From the NCBI RefSeq assembly GCF_018861905.1, contig NZ_JAHLDU010000010.1, positions 117,871-181,870 on the forward strand: a DNA stretch of 64,000 nucleotides. Reading direction: 5' to 3'. The translations under genes and the position numbers were made by a program. A model generated the notes under the pieces. It was not told where the DNA came from. It was given only the letters and a program-made list of their open reading frames with translations, and did not search any database. This document shows positions 38,338 through 47,586 of this stretch, piece after piece. Within the stretch, counting starts at the first letter, position 1, and every line of letters begins with the position of its first letter. This stretch comes from Clostridium sp. DSM 17811 (lineage in GTDB: Bacteria > Bacillota > Clostridia > Clostridiales > Clostridiaceae).

Positions 38338-38490
38338 TCAGACTTTTTTTCTACCTGAAATCATATCCACTATAAATACTATTGCGGCGATTACAAGTAA
38401 TATATGGATCATACCACCACCTATTTTAAATATAAGGCCTAAAACCCAAAAGAATACTATTATTCCACCTAACCAACGTAAAAATCCCAT
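38338..38490 (-). CDS. lmo0937-family small membrane protein
   Basis: This 50-residue membrane protein reads MGFLRWLGGIIVFFWVLGLI at its start, continues with FKIGGGMIHILLVIAAIVFIVDMI and ends SGRKKV. The pattern of two hydrophobic helices joined by FKIGGG is that of the lmo0937 family of small, stress-associated membrane proteins found across Firmicutes. Their role is unknown. GAAAGGTAG lies upstream of the ATG. An overlapping plus-strand frame (38306-38494) has low-complexity content and no ribosome site. The gene is easily missed because it is so short. Confidence 0.8.
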   Translation of the reverse strand: MGFLRWLGGIIVFFWVLGLIFKIGGGMIHILLVIAAIVFIVDMISGRKKV

Positions 38491-38663
38491 ATAAAACACT
38501 ACCTTTCATATATATGTTTATTTATTATCATTAATTAATATAATGGCCCAAAGTCACCTAAAATATACAAAATATTTTTCGTAAAATAATTAGATTTATC
38601 AATGACCCTATTTTTTAACAATTTACTGTATAATGTAATTAATATAAAAGATAGGGTGATAAA

Positions 38664-38987
38664 ATGTTTTTTAATAGTAAAAAGACAAAAGCGAAAAAAG
38701 AAAATGAAGCAAGACTTAAAAGAATCAATAATTTTGAAGTAAGATATGTCACAACTAGAGATCCAAATCAATATGGTGAATCTATAATAGGGAAGAATTG
38801 TGTAATAAATATCTTAAATAACCAATTTATCATTCAAAGTGATAATAATGTCATTTTTAAACACTCCATAGAAAGTTTACAGTGTTCTGAATTAATGAGC
38901 CAAAATGGAATAATTCTAAGTTATACTGATGATAAAACAAGTAAATATGTAGAAATTATAGCATATTATAAGTACCATAGAAAATAA
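38664..38987 (+). CDS. hypothetical protein
   Basis: This 107-residue cytoplasmic protein has a basic N-terminal helix (SKKTKAKKENEARLKRIN). A predicted beta-rich domain follows (VRYVTTRDPNQYGESIIGKNCVINILNNQFIIQSDNNVIFKHSIESL) that looks PH-like in pattern, with alternating strands and a helical end. No confident family assignment is possible. GATAGGGTG lies before the ATG. It is monocistronic. Confidence 0.65.
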   Translation: MFFNSKKTKAKKENEARLKRINNFEVRYVTTRDPNQYGESIIGKNCVINILNNQFIIQSDNNVIFKHSIESLQCSELMSQNGIILSYTDDKTSKYVEIIAYYKYHRK

Positions 38988-39152
38988 ATGTATAAATAAT
39001 TTGGCAATTTTTAAAATTTACAAAGCATGAATACGTAAATATGATATAATTTAACGGTACATAAAATTATCTAATTTTATTAAAACATAATTATAAATAA
39101 AATATTTTTATCCAAAATAAATGGTAGCAGAAGCTATGGAAGGAAGCAATGT

Positions 39153-40106
39153 ATGTATATAGGTATTGATTTAGGAGGTACTAATATCGCTATTGGTATT
39201 GTTGATGAGAATGGAAAAATAGTGCACGAAGAATCATGTGAAACAAGGTCAGAAAGAGAACCACAAGAACTAATAGACGATATGATAGCCCTAGTTCTAA
39301 AGATTCTAGACGAATACAATATGCAAATCAACGAAATAACAGCTATAGGGGTCGGTATTCCAGGTCTAGCCGATAAAGATGGTAATGTGATATTTTGTGT
39401 CAATCTTGGTTGGAGAAATGTACCATTGCGAAAGATGTTAGAAGATGCACTTCATACACCAGTTTACATAGATAATGATGCAACAGTGGCTGCACTTGCC
39501 GAATATGAGAGTGGTTCTATGCAAAATTGTAAAAGTGGTTTAATGCTAACTTTAGGTACAGGTATTGGTGGTGGAATTATAATAAACGGTGAAATATATA
39601 GTGGGTTTAATGGTGTAGGGTCAGAACTTGGACATACAGTTATTGGTGAAAATTTTTATAATTGTAATTGTGGAAGGAACGGCTGTTTAGAGACTTTTGC
39701 ATCATCTACTGCTATAATAAAATATACAAAAAAATTAATTATGGAAATGAATGAACCCACTATAATTATGGGAAATGTGGAGGGTAATATAGATAATCTA
39801 AATGCAAAAATAATCTTTGATTGTGCTAAAAAAGGGGATAAAATAGCCACTTTAGCTGTTAATAGATTAATAAAATATTTAGGTATAGGCATCCTTAATA
39901 TAGTTAATTTTATTGATCCAGAAATAATAGTCTTGGGTGGTGGAATTGCAGGGGCAGGTCAATATCTTTTGGATTTGATTACAAAAGAAGTAATAGCAAA
40001 TAAGTATTATAAGGATTTACCTATTGCCAAAATTGTTTTAGCGCAGTTAGGTAATAAAGCGGGTGTAATTGGTGCTGCAATGGTTGCAAAACATGGAGAT
40101 ATATAA
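39153..40106 (+). CDS. glcK: ROK-family glucokinase
   Basis: This 317-residue cytoplasmic sugar kinase phosphorylates glucose with ATP. It shows the phosphate loop GIDLGGTNIAIGI, the DNDATVAALAE segment, the second phosphate loop LTLGTGIGGGIIING, and the ROK zinc signature HTVIGENFYNCNCGRNGCLETFAS. There is no N-terminal helix-turn-helix, so it is an enzyme and not a ROK repressor. GGAAGG precedes ATG 39153. Its presence near two pullulanase-like genes fits alpha-glucan use. Specificity for glucose is by family only. Confidence 0.9.
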   Translation: MYIGIDLGGTNIAIGIVDENGKIVHEESCETRSEREPQELIDDMIALVLKILDEYNMQINEITAIGVGIPGLADKDGNVIFCVNLGWRNVPLRKMLEDALHTPVYIDNDATVAALAEYESGSMQNCKSGLMLTLGTGIGGGIIINGEIYSGFNGVGSELGHTVIGENFYNCNCGRNGCLETFASSTAIIKYTKKLIMEMNEPTIIMGNVEGNIDNLNAKIIFDCAKKGDKIATLAVNRLIKYLGIGILNIVNFIDPEIIVLGGGIAGAGQYLLDLITKEVIANKYYKDLPIAKIVLAQLGNKAGVIGAAMVAKHGDI

Positions 40107-40150
40107 CATTAATATAAAATAATAATGTTATACTTTATTAAGGAGTGGTT

Positions 40151-40465
40151 ATGATGGAAATTCAAGATATAATGTCAGGCAATTTTTCTCAGTACCCTGA
40201 AGAAACACAAATTTTTATGAAAGAATACACAGAAAAGCTTCGAGAAAATATAAAAGAAGAATTAATAAAAGATATATCCTCAAAAATGCTTAATAATATA
40301 GATAAAAGTAAAGACTATTTTATGAATGTTTTAACTGATATTTTAGATAATGGATATAAAGGTCTTAATAAATTGTCTACTCAGTCACTTATCGATATGT
40401 ATTTGGAAAGAAAAAATCAGGATGACTTTTTAATATTGCTTGAAAAAGTAAATGAACAAATCTAA
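40151..40465 (+). CDS. hypothetical helical protein
   Basis: This 104-residue, highly charged, all-helical protein (MMEIQDIMSGNFSQYPEETQ...) has no domain I recognise. AAGGAG lies 5-8 bases before two adjacent ATG codons, either of which could start it. It begins 44 bases after the glucokinase stop and may be co-transcribed. It ends at a long bidirectional hairpin. Confidence 0.65.
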   Translation: MMEIQDIMSGNFSQYPEETQIFMKEYTEKLRENIKEELIKDISSKMLNNIDKSKDYFMNVLTDILDNGYKGLNKLSTQSLIDMYLERKNQDDFLILLEKVNEQI

Positions 40466-40467
40466 TT

Positions 40468-40524
40468 CCTATTTAGGTTTATTAAATTTTAGAAAGAACA
40501 ATTTAATAAACCTAAATAGGATTA
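40468..40524. terminator. long bidirectional terminator
   Basis: A 21-bp perfect stem (40468-40488 with 40500-40520; core CCTATTTAGGTTTATT) and 11-base loop lies between convergent genes. T-rich flanks are weak on the plus strand. Confidence 0.75.
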
Positions 40525-40536
40525 GAAATATGAGGA

Positions 40537-40923
40537 CTAGTAATTAATAGATATTTCTCCACATAGAGTTGTATCTTTAGTTTGCGTCCAAGTAGCTTCA
40601 ATTAGAAGGTTTACTTTTAATCCTGTTTTATATTTAAATGATATCTCTTTATCATGTACTACGTTATGATTTTCGTAAACCACTAAATTTCTTTTTGATT
40701 TGTCTCTAATTACAATATCCCAAACTCCATTTTGAGGTTGAAATATTTTAGCAGTAATAATCAAGCTTGACCAAAAGGAATTATTAGTTCCAGTTTCATA
40801 AGAACCTTTTCCATTATGAATATTTATTTTAAAATCTTGTTGAATATTGTTAGTAGTGTTTGTTATTGCTTCTTCATTATATCCTATGTTTTCATTTTTT
40901 ACGCTACTTATTGAACGATGCAT
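40537..40923 (-). CDS. hypothetical protein, probable late-sporulation (SigK) gene
   Basis: This 128-residue protein has no signal peptide. An N-terminal Asn/Thr-rich segment (about 1-32) is followed by a beta-rich domain with alternating strands: SSLIITAKIFQPQNGVWDIVIRD and GLKVNLLIEATWTQTKDTTLCGEISINY. The family is not recognised. Its upstream region contains CACC, 15 bases, CATATAATA, which fits the SigK consensus and matches the promoters of the spore-surface genes at 51-55 kb. A spore coat or exosporium role is therefore inferred. The ribosome site is AGGGGG. Confidence 0.65.
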   Translation of the reverse strand: MHRSISSVKNENIGYNEEAITNTTNNIQQDFKINIHNGKGSYETGTNNSFWSSLIITAKIFQPQNGVWDIVIRDKSKRNLVVYENHNVVHDKEISFKYKTGLKVNLLIEATWTQTKDTTLCGEISINY

Positions 40924-40993
40924 ACATTTCCCCCTTATTATAAACTGTTAAATTATAGTTTATATATGTGAACTTCACAACGTGAAGTCATTA

Positions 40994-41021
40994 TATTATA
41001 TGCAAACATATAAAAATGGTG
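40994..41021 (-). promoter_or_regulatory. SigK-type promoter for the 40537-40923 gene
   Basis: On the minus strand: CACC (41021-41018), 15 bases, CATATAATA (41002-40994). It lies about 70 bases upstream of the start codon. Confidence 0.6.
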
Positions 41022-41171
41022 TTACTAAAATTACAAAAAGTTGTTTTTTTTTATATAAGAGGTACCTTATATATCTAGTTAAATTTATTGATTTTAAAGA
41101 ATTAATTTATAAAGCATGCTATAATTGTATTTCACATTATATATTAAAACTTACGATTAAATCAAAAGAAG

Positions 41172-43196
41172 GTGGACTTAATTAAAGATAATAAATATTT
41201 ACCTATTAGCAAACAAGATATTGCAGATAGAGGCTGGACCGAATTAGATTTCATTATAGTTACAGGTGATGCATATGTAGATCATCATAGTTTTGGAACT
41301 GCAATCATTTCAAGGGTTTTAGAAAATGAAGGTTATAAAGTAGGAATAATAGCCCAACCTGATTGGAAAAATATAGATGACTTTAAAAAATTAGGCAAGC
41401 CAAGACTTGGATTTTTGGTCAATTCTGGAAATATGGATTCTATGGTTAACCATTATACCGTAAGCAAGAAAATAAGAGAAAAAGATTTATATTCTCCAGG
41501 TGCAAAAATGGGCCTAAGACCTGATAGAGCAACAATAGTCTATTGCAATAGAATTAAGGAAGCTTATAAAAATGTTCCTCTTATTATTGGTGGGATAGAA
41601 GCAAGTTTAAGGCGCTTTGCACATTATGATTATTGGAGTGATAAGGTAAGAAAATCAATGCTAATAGATAGCGGAGCAGATTTATTAATTTATGGCATGG
41701 GCGAAAAACAAGTCGTTAATATTGCGTCAAAGTTAAATGAAGGCATAGATATAAAAGATATTACACAAGTACTTGGCACCTGTTATGTTACTGACGATAT
41801 AGAAAATATAGAAGGCTATATTGAAATAGCATCTTATAAAGAAGTATGTAGAGATGTACATAAATATTCAGAGGCCTTTAAAATACAATATGATGAGCAA
41901 GATCCCATTCGCGGAATTGGTATTGTGCAAAAGCATGCTAATAAGTACCTTGTACAAAACAAACCAGAAATGCCCCTTACGAGAGAAGAATTAGATATAG
42001 TTTATGGCTTGCCATATCAGAAAAATTATCACCCTAGTTATGAAGCAATGGGCGGAATACCTGCTATAGAAGAAGTTCAGTTTAGTTTAGTAAGCTCGAG
42101 AGGATGTTTTGGGAGTTGCGCCTTTTGTGCCATAACTTTTCATCAAGGAAGAATTGTACAAAGTAGAAGTGAAAATTCGCTAATTGAGGAAGCAATTCAA
42201 ATTACAAAACTTAAAGATTTCAAAGGATACATTCACGATGTAGGAGGCCCTACAGCTAATTTTAGAAGGCCAGCATGTGATAAACAGTTAAAAGTAGGAG
42301 CTTGTAAGGATAGACAATGTCTGCATCCTAGCCCGTGTAAAAATTTAGACGTTGATCATATGGAGTATTTAAAACTCCTAAGAAAATTAAGAGAACTTCC
42401 AAATATAAAAAAGGTTTTTGTACGTTCAGGATTGCGTTATGATTATATTATGGCAGACAAAGATGACACTTTTTTAAATGAACTTATAAAGCATCATGTT
42501 AGTGGACAGCTTAAGGTCGCACCAGAACACGTTGCTCATAAAGTTCTAAAATATATGGGTAAGCCAGCAGGAAAAACTTATAATAAATTTTTAGAAAAAT
42601 TCTATGAGTCTACTGAGAAAATAGGTAAGAAGCAATATGTTATTCCTTATTTTATGTCTAGCCATCCTGGATGCACACTAGAATCATCAATAGAACTAGC
42701 AGAATACCTTAGAGATATTAATTATCAACCAGAACAAGTACAAGATTTTTATCCAACACCGGGTACTTTGTCAACTACTATGTTTTATACAGGGTTTGAT
42801 CCAATAACTCTTGAAGAAGTACATATACCTAAAACAAAAAATGAAAAAGCTATGCAAAGGGCACTTCTTCAATATAAAGATCCTATGAAATACGATTTAG
42901 TATTATCAGCTTTAACACAAGCTGGAAGAGAAGACCTTATTGGTTATGGCCCTAAGTGCTTAGTAAAACCTAGAGGAAAAAAGAATAAAGAACAATTTAA
43001 TAATCAGACTGGAAAGCAAAAGGAATTAAAAGGCGGCAATAGAGATAAAGTTAATAACATAAAGAGTAAAACTAAGGATGCGCCTATCAGTAAAAGACTA
43101 AAAGATAAAAGCAAACCTATAAGCATCCAAGGTAGGCCGAGTCAGGGAATTAAAAGTACTAACAAAAAGAAATCAAAACTTAAGAAAAGACAATAG
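41172..43196 (+). CDS. YgiQ-family radical-SAM protein
   Basis: This protein of about 674 residues belongs to the YgiQ (UPF0313) radical-SAM family, whose reaction is unknown. It opens [30 protein letters not shown] (cobalamin-binding-like N-terminal domain). The cluster motif is [14 protein letters not shown] (CxxxCxxC). The C-terminal tail of about 60 residues is Lys-rich and low in complexity, as in relatives. The start is uncertain. GTG 41172 overlaps the only good site (AAGGTGG, 41169-41175), and no ATG, GTG or TTG lies at normal distance. An ATT at 41181 would be well placed. Confidence 0.9.
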   Translation: MDLIKDNKYLPISKQDIADRGWTELDFIIVTGDAYVDHHSFGTAIISRVLENEGYKVGIIAQPDWKNIDDFKKLGKPRLGFLVNSGNMDSMVNHYTVSKKIREKDLYSPGAKMGLRPDRATIVYCNRIKEAYKNVPLIIGGIEASLRRFAHYDYWSDKVRKSMLIDSGADLLIYGMGEKQVVNIASKLNEGIDIKDITQVLGTCYVTDDIENIEGYIEIASYKEVCRDVHKYSEAFKIQYDEQDPIRGIGIVQKHANKYLVQNKPEMPLTREELDIVYGLPYQKNYHPSYEAMGGIPAIEEVQFSLVSSRGCFGSCAFCAITFHQGRIVQSRSENSLIEEAIQITKLKDFKGYIHDVGGPTANFRRPACDKQLKVGACKDRQCLHPSPCKNLDVDHMEYLKLLRKLRELPNIKKVFVRSGLRYDYIMADKDDTFLNELIKHHVSGQLKVAPEHVAHKVLKYMGKPAGKTYNKFLEKFYESTEKIGKKQYVIPYFMSSHPGCTLESSIELAEYLRDINYQPEQVQDFYPTPGTLSTTMFYTGFDPITLEEVHIPKTKNEKAMQRALLQYKDPMKYDLVLSALTQAGREDLIGYGPKCLVKPRGKKNKEQFNNQTGKQKELKGGNRDKVNNIKSKTKDAPISKRLKDKSKPISIQGRPSQGIKSTNKKKSKLKKRQ

Positions 43197-43204
43197 TTAG
43201 TTAT

Positions 43205-43247
43205 AATAAATACCTACATTCAATTAAAGGATGTAGGTATTTATTAT
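43205..43247. terminator. bidirectional terminator after ygiQ
   Basis: A 15-bp perfect stem AATAAATACCTACAT (43205-43219) with its complement (43231-43245) lies between convergent genes. Confidence 0.85.
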
Positions 43248-43432
43248 TAATCTATTGTAACTATTTTATTTATACTTTCTTGTTCTACAAGTTCACTTTT
43301 ACTGAAACCCTTCCTAAAATATCTGATTTGCTTATATTTTACTTTGTTCATTTCAAAATCTAAAACATCAATTCTGTCACCAATATAAATAACAGCTTTT
43401 TTACTTCCTTTTAAAAATACATGTATTTCCAT
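43247..43432 (-). CDS. small hypothetical protein
   Basis: This 61-residue beta-rich basic protein begins MEIHVFLKGSKKAVIYIGDRIDVLDF. It resembles small sheet proteins of unknown function found in clostridia. AGGTG lies before the ATG. A 7-bp stem (43443-43449 with 43457-43463) in the leader lies next to a second AAAGGAG. Translation control is possible but unproven. Confidence 0.6.
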   Translation of the reverse strand: MEIHVFLKGSKKAVIYIGDRIDVLDFEMNKVKYKQIRYFRKGFSKSELVEQESINKIVTID

Positions 43433-43736
43433 AGTTTCACCTAGTAGCTGCGTATCAGCTACTCCTTTCTTTATATTCTCACTTTAATAATATTAATGCA
43501 AAATATCTTAGTATTATATAAGTTCGTTTAATTAAATAATATTCGCCTTAAGAAGCTAGAAATTATATAATATTATCTAAATTATAATTGTAATATATAC
43601 ATTTATCAAGGTAAAAAAAAGATAAATAATAGTCAACCATTTAGATAATAATGAATATAATATTAATAAAATAGCAATACAAGCATCTTTCTATTGAAAA
43701 ACTATTATAGATTTACTTCTAAAGGAGATAAGATAT

Positions 43737-44225
43737 ATGATATGTAAAGAGTATTTATTGGATACTAATATAGTAATAAAGGTGTGGAATAAATATCCTA
43801 CTCTACTTGATACTATTGAAAATATAAAATCTGTTGATTTTAAAATTTCAAAGGACATAGCAGGGGAATTATCAGTAAAGGAATATGTAAAATTCAATGA
43901 AGATTTTGTACTCTCAAATAAATTTTTGAAATTGTTAGGACATATCATTACTAATAATGAGACATCTTCTAATTTTATAAACGATAGTTTACCAAATGAT
44001 TTTATTAAATATCAGCAAGACAAAAATATATATTTAGTTAATGGAGATAAAATTTCAATAAATGATTATAGTTTAATTGATATTTGTCAAAAAAACAAAG
44101 AATATGTCCTTGTAACGGATGATAAAAAGTTAATTAGAAGTGCAAAAATTATATTAAATTCTTCAAGAGCACTAAACTTTCAAGAATTTCTAGATGATTT
44201 AAGAGATTTAGATGTATTGCAATAA
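43737..44225 (+). CDS. PIN-domain-like protein without an adjacent antitoxin
   Basis: This 162-residue protein has the PIN-nuclease layout: a first acidic residue in YLLDTNIVI (D9), a second acidic cluster in the middle, and a final acidic pair in YVLVTDDKKLIRSA (D128/D129). It fits the DUF4411-like branch better than classical VapC because of its length. AAAGGAG precedes the ATG by 10 bases. No small antitoxin-like ORF lies within 300 bases on the same strand. RNase activity is inferred from the family. Confidence 0.7.
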   Translation: MICKEYLLDTNIVIKVWNKYPTLLDTIENIKSVDFKISKDIAGELSVKEYVKFNEDFVLSNKFLKLLGHIITNNETSSNFINDSLPNDFIKYQQDKNIYLVNGDKISINDYSLIDICQKNKEYVLVTDDKKLIRSAKIILNSSRALNFQEFLDDLRDLDVLQ

Positions 44226-44235
44226 AATATTATTG

Positions 44236-44280
44236 TAAGAGACTGTACCTTTATGGATTACAGTCTCTTATGTTGTTTTT
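44236..44280 (+). terminator. terminator after the PIN-domain gene
   Basis: A 12-bp perfect stem TAAGAGACTGTA (44236-44247) with TACAGTCTCTTA (44259-44270) is followed by TGTTGTTTTT. Confidence 0.85.
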
Positions 44281-44345
44281 AACAATTACTTAGTAATGAT
44301 AGCCTATATAGGTACTAGAAATTTTATTATAAAAATTTATAATAC

Positions 44346-44933
44346 CTACTTAATATTTTTCTCTAAATATTGGTTAAATCTAAAACTCCATAACTTATAA
44401 GTTTTTGGACGTTTTTCACTAACTACTGATAAAAACTCATCTATTACTCCTAAGTTATTCAGTCCTTTCATTAAATGTCTTGGATAATTTACATTTTTAG
44501 AGTAATTATTTTTAGGATCAATTACATTAATCGAAAAATCATCCATTAAGTATAAATCTTTACACCTAATGTCTAGTCTGTTAAATTTAAGTTTAGTAAA
44601 CTCTTCAATAAGTTTAATTATGTTAAGCGATATTACTTCATTAATACCATGTTTTTTTATATATTTATCAAGACGTTGCCCACCAGCATAATCTCTTACA
44701 ATGTAGTATGCTCCATGCTCATAAACATTAGGGAAATATTTGCTTTTTCTAGTTTTAACAAAAATATTATATTCTCCAGAACAAACTTTCTTATCTTTAA
44801 AAATTTTAATTACTCTTTTGTTAGGAAGCAAATAAACTATTCCATTGTGGCCTGACCCTAAAAATTCTGATGTTCTAAGCATTTTTTCAACTTTACTGTT
44901 TAATTGAATATAGTAACTTTTGTCTTCATTCAT
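44346..44933 (-). CDS. small protein-kinase-like protein
   Basis: This 195-residue minimal kinase-fold protein has a glycine-rich loop FLGSGHNGIVYLL (near residue 26) and a VAIK-like lysine in RVIKIFKDK. A catalytic-loop-like segment RLDIRCKDLYLMDD and a DFG-equivalent INVIDPKNNY follow. The C-terminal substrate lobe is very short. This resembles RIO/Bud32-type or lipopolysaccharide-kinase-like proteins rather than PASTA Ser/Thr kinases. Activity cannot be decided from sequence; the HRD histidine is replaced. It lies alone, transcribed opposite to the pullulanase gene. Confidence 0.7.
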   Translation of the reverse strand: MNEDKSYYIQLNSKVEKMLRTSEFLGSGHNGIVYLLPNKRVIKIFKDKKVCSGEYNIFVKTRKSKYFPNVYEHGAYYIVRDYAGGQRLDKYIKKHGINEVISLNIIKLIEEFTKLKFNRLDIRCKDLYLMDDFSINVIDPKNNYSKNVNYPRHLMKGLNNLGVIDEFLSVVSEKRPKTYKLWSFRFNQYLEKNIK

Positions 44934-45108
44934 ATTATCATCTTCTTTATAATAGATATCACTATATTATATGACAAAGGCTTGTAAGTATTTCCTATAT
45001 ATATAAATGTTATCTTGATTAATATTATAATTAATAATATAATGTTAAGGAATATATATACAATTAATTGAATCACTTTAGTGGATTCTTAAGGAGAGAG
45101 ATTTGATA

Positions 45109-46998
45109 ATGACAAAAATATTAGATGCTCAGGAATTCATATATAATGGAAATGACTTAGGTGCTGTTTATTCTAAGGAAAACACAATATTTAAAGTATG
45201 GGCACCTACCGTAGATAAAATATCAGTAATAGTCTATGAATCATTCGATGATTGTTTAGGAAAAAAACATGAGATGATTAAGGGAGAAAAAGGGGTTTGG
45301 GAACTTAAGCTTATTGGGAATTACAAAAATAAATATTATAATTATTTAGTATTAAATGATGGTATAGAAAGAGAAACGCCAGATATATATACTAAAGGTG
45401 CAAGTGCTAATGGTGAAAAGGGCATGATTATTGATTTTTCTTCTATAAATCCAGATAACTGGGCAAATCACAAACGACCTGCAGCAATTAATAGAACTGA
45501 ATCAATTATATACGAAATTCATATTAGAGATTTTTCATCATCAGAATATTCAGGAATGAAAAATAAAGGAAAATATTTAGCTTTTACTGAGAAAAACACT
45601 AAAACACCTATAGATGTTATTACAGGACTCGACCATCTCAAAGACTTAGGAATAACCCATGTTCATCTATTACCTGTCTTTGATTTCGCAAGCGTAGATG
45701 AAAACACAGAAGAATATAACTGGGGATACGATCCGTATTTATATAATGTTCCTGAAGGTTCATATGCTACTAATTCTCATGATGGTACTGTACGAATTAG
45801 AGAATTTAAAACTATGGTCCAAGCCTTGCATGAAAATGGTATTAATGTAATTATGGATGTTGTATATAATCACACTTTTACTAAAATAAATTCTCCTATG
45901 GATATCTTAGTTCCAAAATATTATTATAGAACAGATGATTATGGCAACTATACAAATGGTTCTGGTTGTGGGAATGAAATTGCATCCGAAAAACCAATGG
46001 TTAGAAAATTTATAGTTGATAGTATTAAGTTCTGGGCTCAGGAATACAAAATAGATGGTTTCAGATTTGATTTGATGGCACTTGAGGATATTGCTACTAT
46101 GAAAGAGATTGAAAATCAAGCTAAAAGTATTAATTCAAACATTATTATTTATGGCGAACCATGGACAGGAGGGCCATCTTCATTATCACAGAATATGCAG
46201 ATGAAAAAGGGTAGTCAAAAGGGCACGCAAGTATCTGTATTCAATGATGATTTAAGAAATGCATTAAAGGGGGATAGTGATGGGGCCAGTTTAGGGTTTG
46301 TTAATGGTGGAAAAGGTTTTGAGTTAGAAATCAAAAAAGGTATTGTAGGTGGAATCAAATATAATAATGATATATGCAATTTCACACAAAATCCTGGAGA
46401 ATCCATAAACTATGTAAGTGCTCATGATAACTTATGCTTGTATGATAAATTTGAGAAAAGCAATCCTCATAATACTCCATTTGAAAGAGAAAAAATGAAT
46501 AGGTTAGCATTGTCCATAGTGCTTACATCACAAGGAGTTCCTTTTATCCAAGGTGGAACAGAAATATTAAGGACTAAACAAGGAAACTATAACAGCTATA
46601 ATGCTGGAGACATGATTAATAAAATAAGTTGGAATAGAAAGTCTGTGTTTTTAGAAACTTATGAATATATTAAGGGACTTATTGCTTTAAGAAAAAGTCA
46701 AAAGGTTTTGACTTTAGATAATGAAAATGATGTAAGAAAATCGTTGAAATTTCTAGACTCACCGTGTAACAGCGTTGCATATGAATTAACTTCAACTTTT
46801 GCAGGTGATTATGATAATTTAATTATAATTCATAATGCTAACAATAATGAGATTAAATTTATTATACCAGATACTGATGAATGGATAATTATAGCAAATG
46901 AATTAGAAGTAAATGTGCTTGGTGTATGTAAAGGTGATAAAACATGCCAAAGTGATATAATCGTACCCGCTATTTCTAGCATTATTTTATGTAAATAG
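45109..46998 (+). CDS. pulA: type I pullulanase, cytoplasmic
   Basis: This 629-residue GH13 debranching enzyme hydrolyses alpha-1,6 bonds of pullulan, limit dextrins and glycogen. It lacks a signal peptide, so it is cytoplasmic. It has a CBM48-like domain (about 15-105) and a barrel with the pullulanase hallmark YNWGYDP. All catalytic motifs are canonical: DVVYNH (250-255), GFRFD with D321, YGEPW with E350 and SAHDN with D440. ATG 45109 is 12 bases after AAGGAG; an in-frame TTG at 45103 is a possible alternative start. It is clearly paralogous to the secreted protein at 33007-35730 but keeps the active site. Confidence 0.93.
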   Translation: MTKILDAQEFIYNGNDLGAVYSKENTIFKVWAPTVDKISVIVYESFDDCLGKKHEMIKGEKGVWELKLIGNYKNKYYNYLVLNDGIERETPDIYTKGASANGEKGMIIDFSSINPDNWANHKRPAAINRTESIIYEIHIRDFSSSEYSGMKNKGKYLAFTEKNTKTPIDVITGLDHLKDLGITHVHLLPVFDFASVDENTEEYNWGYDPYLYNVPEGSYATNSHDGTVRIREFKTMVQALHENGINVIMDVVYNHTFTKINSPMDILVPKYYYRTDDYGNYTNGSGCGNEIASEKPMVRKFIVDSIKFWAQEYKIDGFRFDLMALEDIATMKEIENQAKSINSNIIIYGEPWTGGPSSLSQNMQMKKGSQKGTQVSVFNDDLRNALKGDSDGASLGFVNGGKGFELEIKKGIVGGIKYNNDICNFTQNPGESINYVSAHDNLCLYDKFEKSNPHNTPFEREKMNRLALSIVLTSQGVPFIQGGTEILRTKQGNYNSYNAGDMINKISWNRKSVFLETYEYIKGLIALRKSQKVLTLDNENDVRKSLKFLDSPCNSVAYELTSTFAGDYDNLIIIHNANNNEIKFIIPDTDEWIIIANELEVNVLGVCKGDKTCQSDIIVPAISSIILCK

Positions 46999-47022
46999 CA
47001 AAAACATTATTTGTGGAACATG

Positions 47023-47066
47023 CAAAGAAGCTACATTTTTTTAAATGCAGCTTCTTTGATTTTATT
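47023..47066 (+). terminator. terminator after pulA
   Basis: A 16-bp stem with one mismatch (CAAAGAAGCTACATTT, 47023-47038; AAATGCAGCTTCTTTG, 47043-47058) is followed by ATTTTATT. Confidence 0.8.
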
Positions 47067-47111
47067 AAATCATATCACAAAATATTTAATGATTTGAAAA
47101 AGTACTAAAAT

Positions 47112-47294
47112 CTAGGGTTCTATCTCAATATAAGCTATTGCCTTCTTATTAAACAAATATTTTTTACCCATAGTGTTAACTTCATGAGGCCTGGTGTTTT
47201 CAAAATTATAAAACCAGTTTTTAAATAAATCACTTTCAGATTGTTTTAAATCCAATATTTCACTTTCACCACTAATAAAAGAAATCGTTAACAT
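47112..47294 (-). CDS. small hypothetical protein
   Basis: This 60-residue protein reads MLTISFISGESEILDLKQSE and ends KKAIAYIEIEP. The start at 47294 is placed by AAAGGAGTGACTAAA; a GTG three codons upstream is possible. The general shape (short beta strands flanking a helix) resembles the small protein at 43247-43432, but similarity is too weak to call them paralogues. Confidence 0.6.
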   Translation of the reverse strand: MLTISFISGESEILDLKQSESDLFKNWFYNFENTRPHEVNTMGKKYLFNKKAIAYIEIEP

Positions 47295-47468
47295 TTTAGT
47301 CACTCCTTTTCAAGTAAATAGTCTCTTAAAGTATATATTCTATACTGAAAAGGAATTTCCTCTTTTTTCAACACTTTTTATTTCAAAATATTATGATAAT
47401 ATATACTATAGAAATAATCTCTATTATTAATTTTGAATCCAAAATTATAAATATATATTTACAAAAAA

Positions 47469-47517
47469 AAGAAACCTTCACTAGAACTGTAGTAGTGATA
47501 GATTTGCTTTTTTATTA
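47469..47517 (-). terminator. terminator-like hairpin behind the 22-residue ORF
   Basis: On the minus strand a 6-bp core stem (TCACTA/TAGTGA) with imperfect outer pairing is followed by a run of eight T (47470-47463). It begins within 10 bases of the stop of the small ORF. Confidence 0.45.
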
Positions 47518-47586
47518 TTAGTCTAGACATTCCAAACATTCATTTATTACATCTTCTGTAATTTCAAATACGTATTCTGTTCTCAT
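47518..47586 (-). CDS. 22-residue peptide gene
   Basis: A very short ORF encodes MRTEYVFEITEDVINECLEC plus LD. It is preceded by an ideal ribosome site AAGGAGGTG seven bases before its ATG and followed by a terminator-like hairpin, so the unit looks like a real mini-gene. The peptide is acidic, with a CxxC ending and no hydrophobic leader. No RiPP maturation enzyme, exporter or receptor lies next to it. A leader-peptide, signal-peptide or regulatory role is open. Confidence 0.5.
   Translation of the reverse strand: MRTEYVFEITEDVINECLECLD

Noticed and set aside
38306..38494. 62-codon plus-strand ORF
   Set aside because: Antisense to the lmo0937-like membrane gene and lacking a ribosome site.
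40982..41185. 67-codon plus-strand ORF before ygiQ
   Set aside because: No ribosome site, and it covers the SigK-type promoter of the divergent gene and the ygiQ ribosome site. Composition is that of AT-rich intergenic DNA.
43433..43736. Antitoxin gene for the PIN-domain protein
   Set aside because: No plus-strand ORF with a ribosome site in this gap; only the leader of a minus-strand gene and AT-rich DNA.
44907..44985. SigK-type promoter for the kinase-like gene
   Set aside because: A CATATAATA is present on the minus strand but no AC-containing element lies at 14-16 bases upstream.
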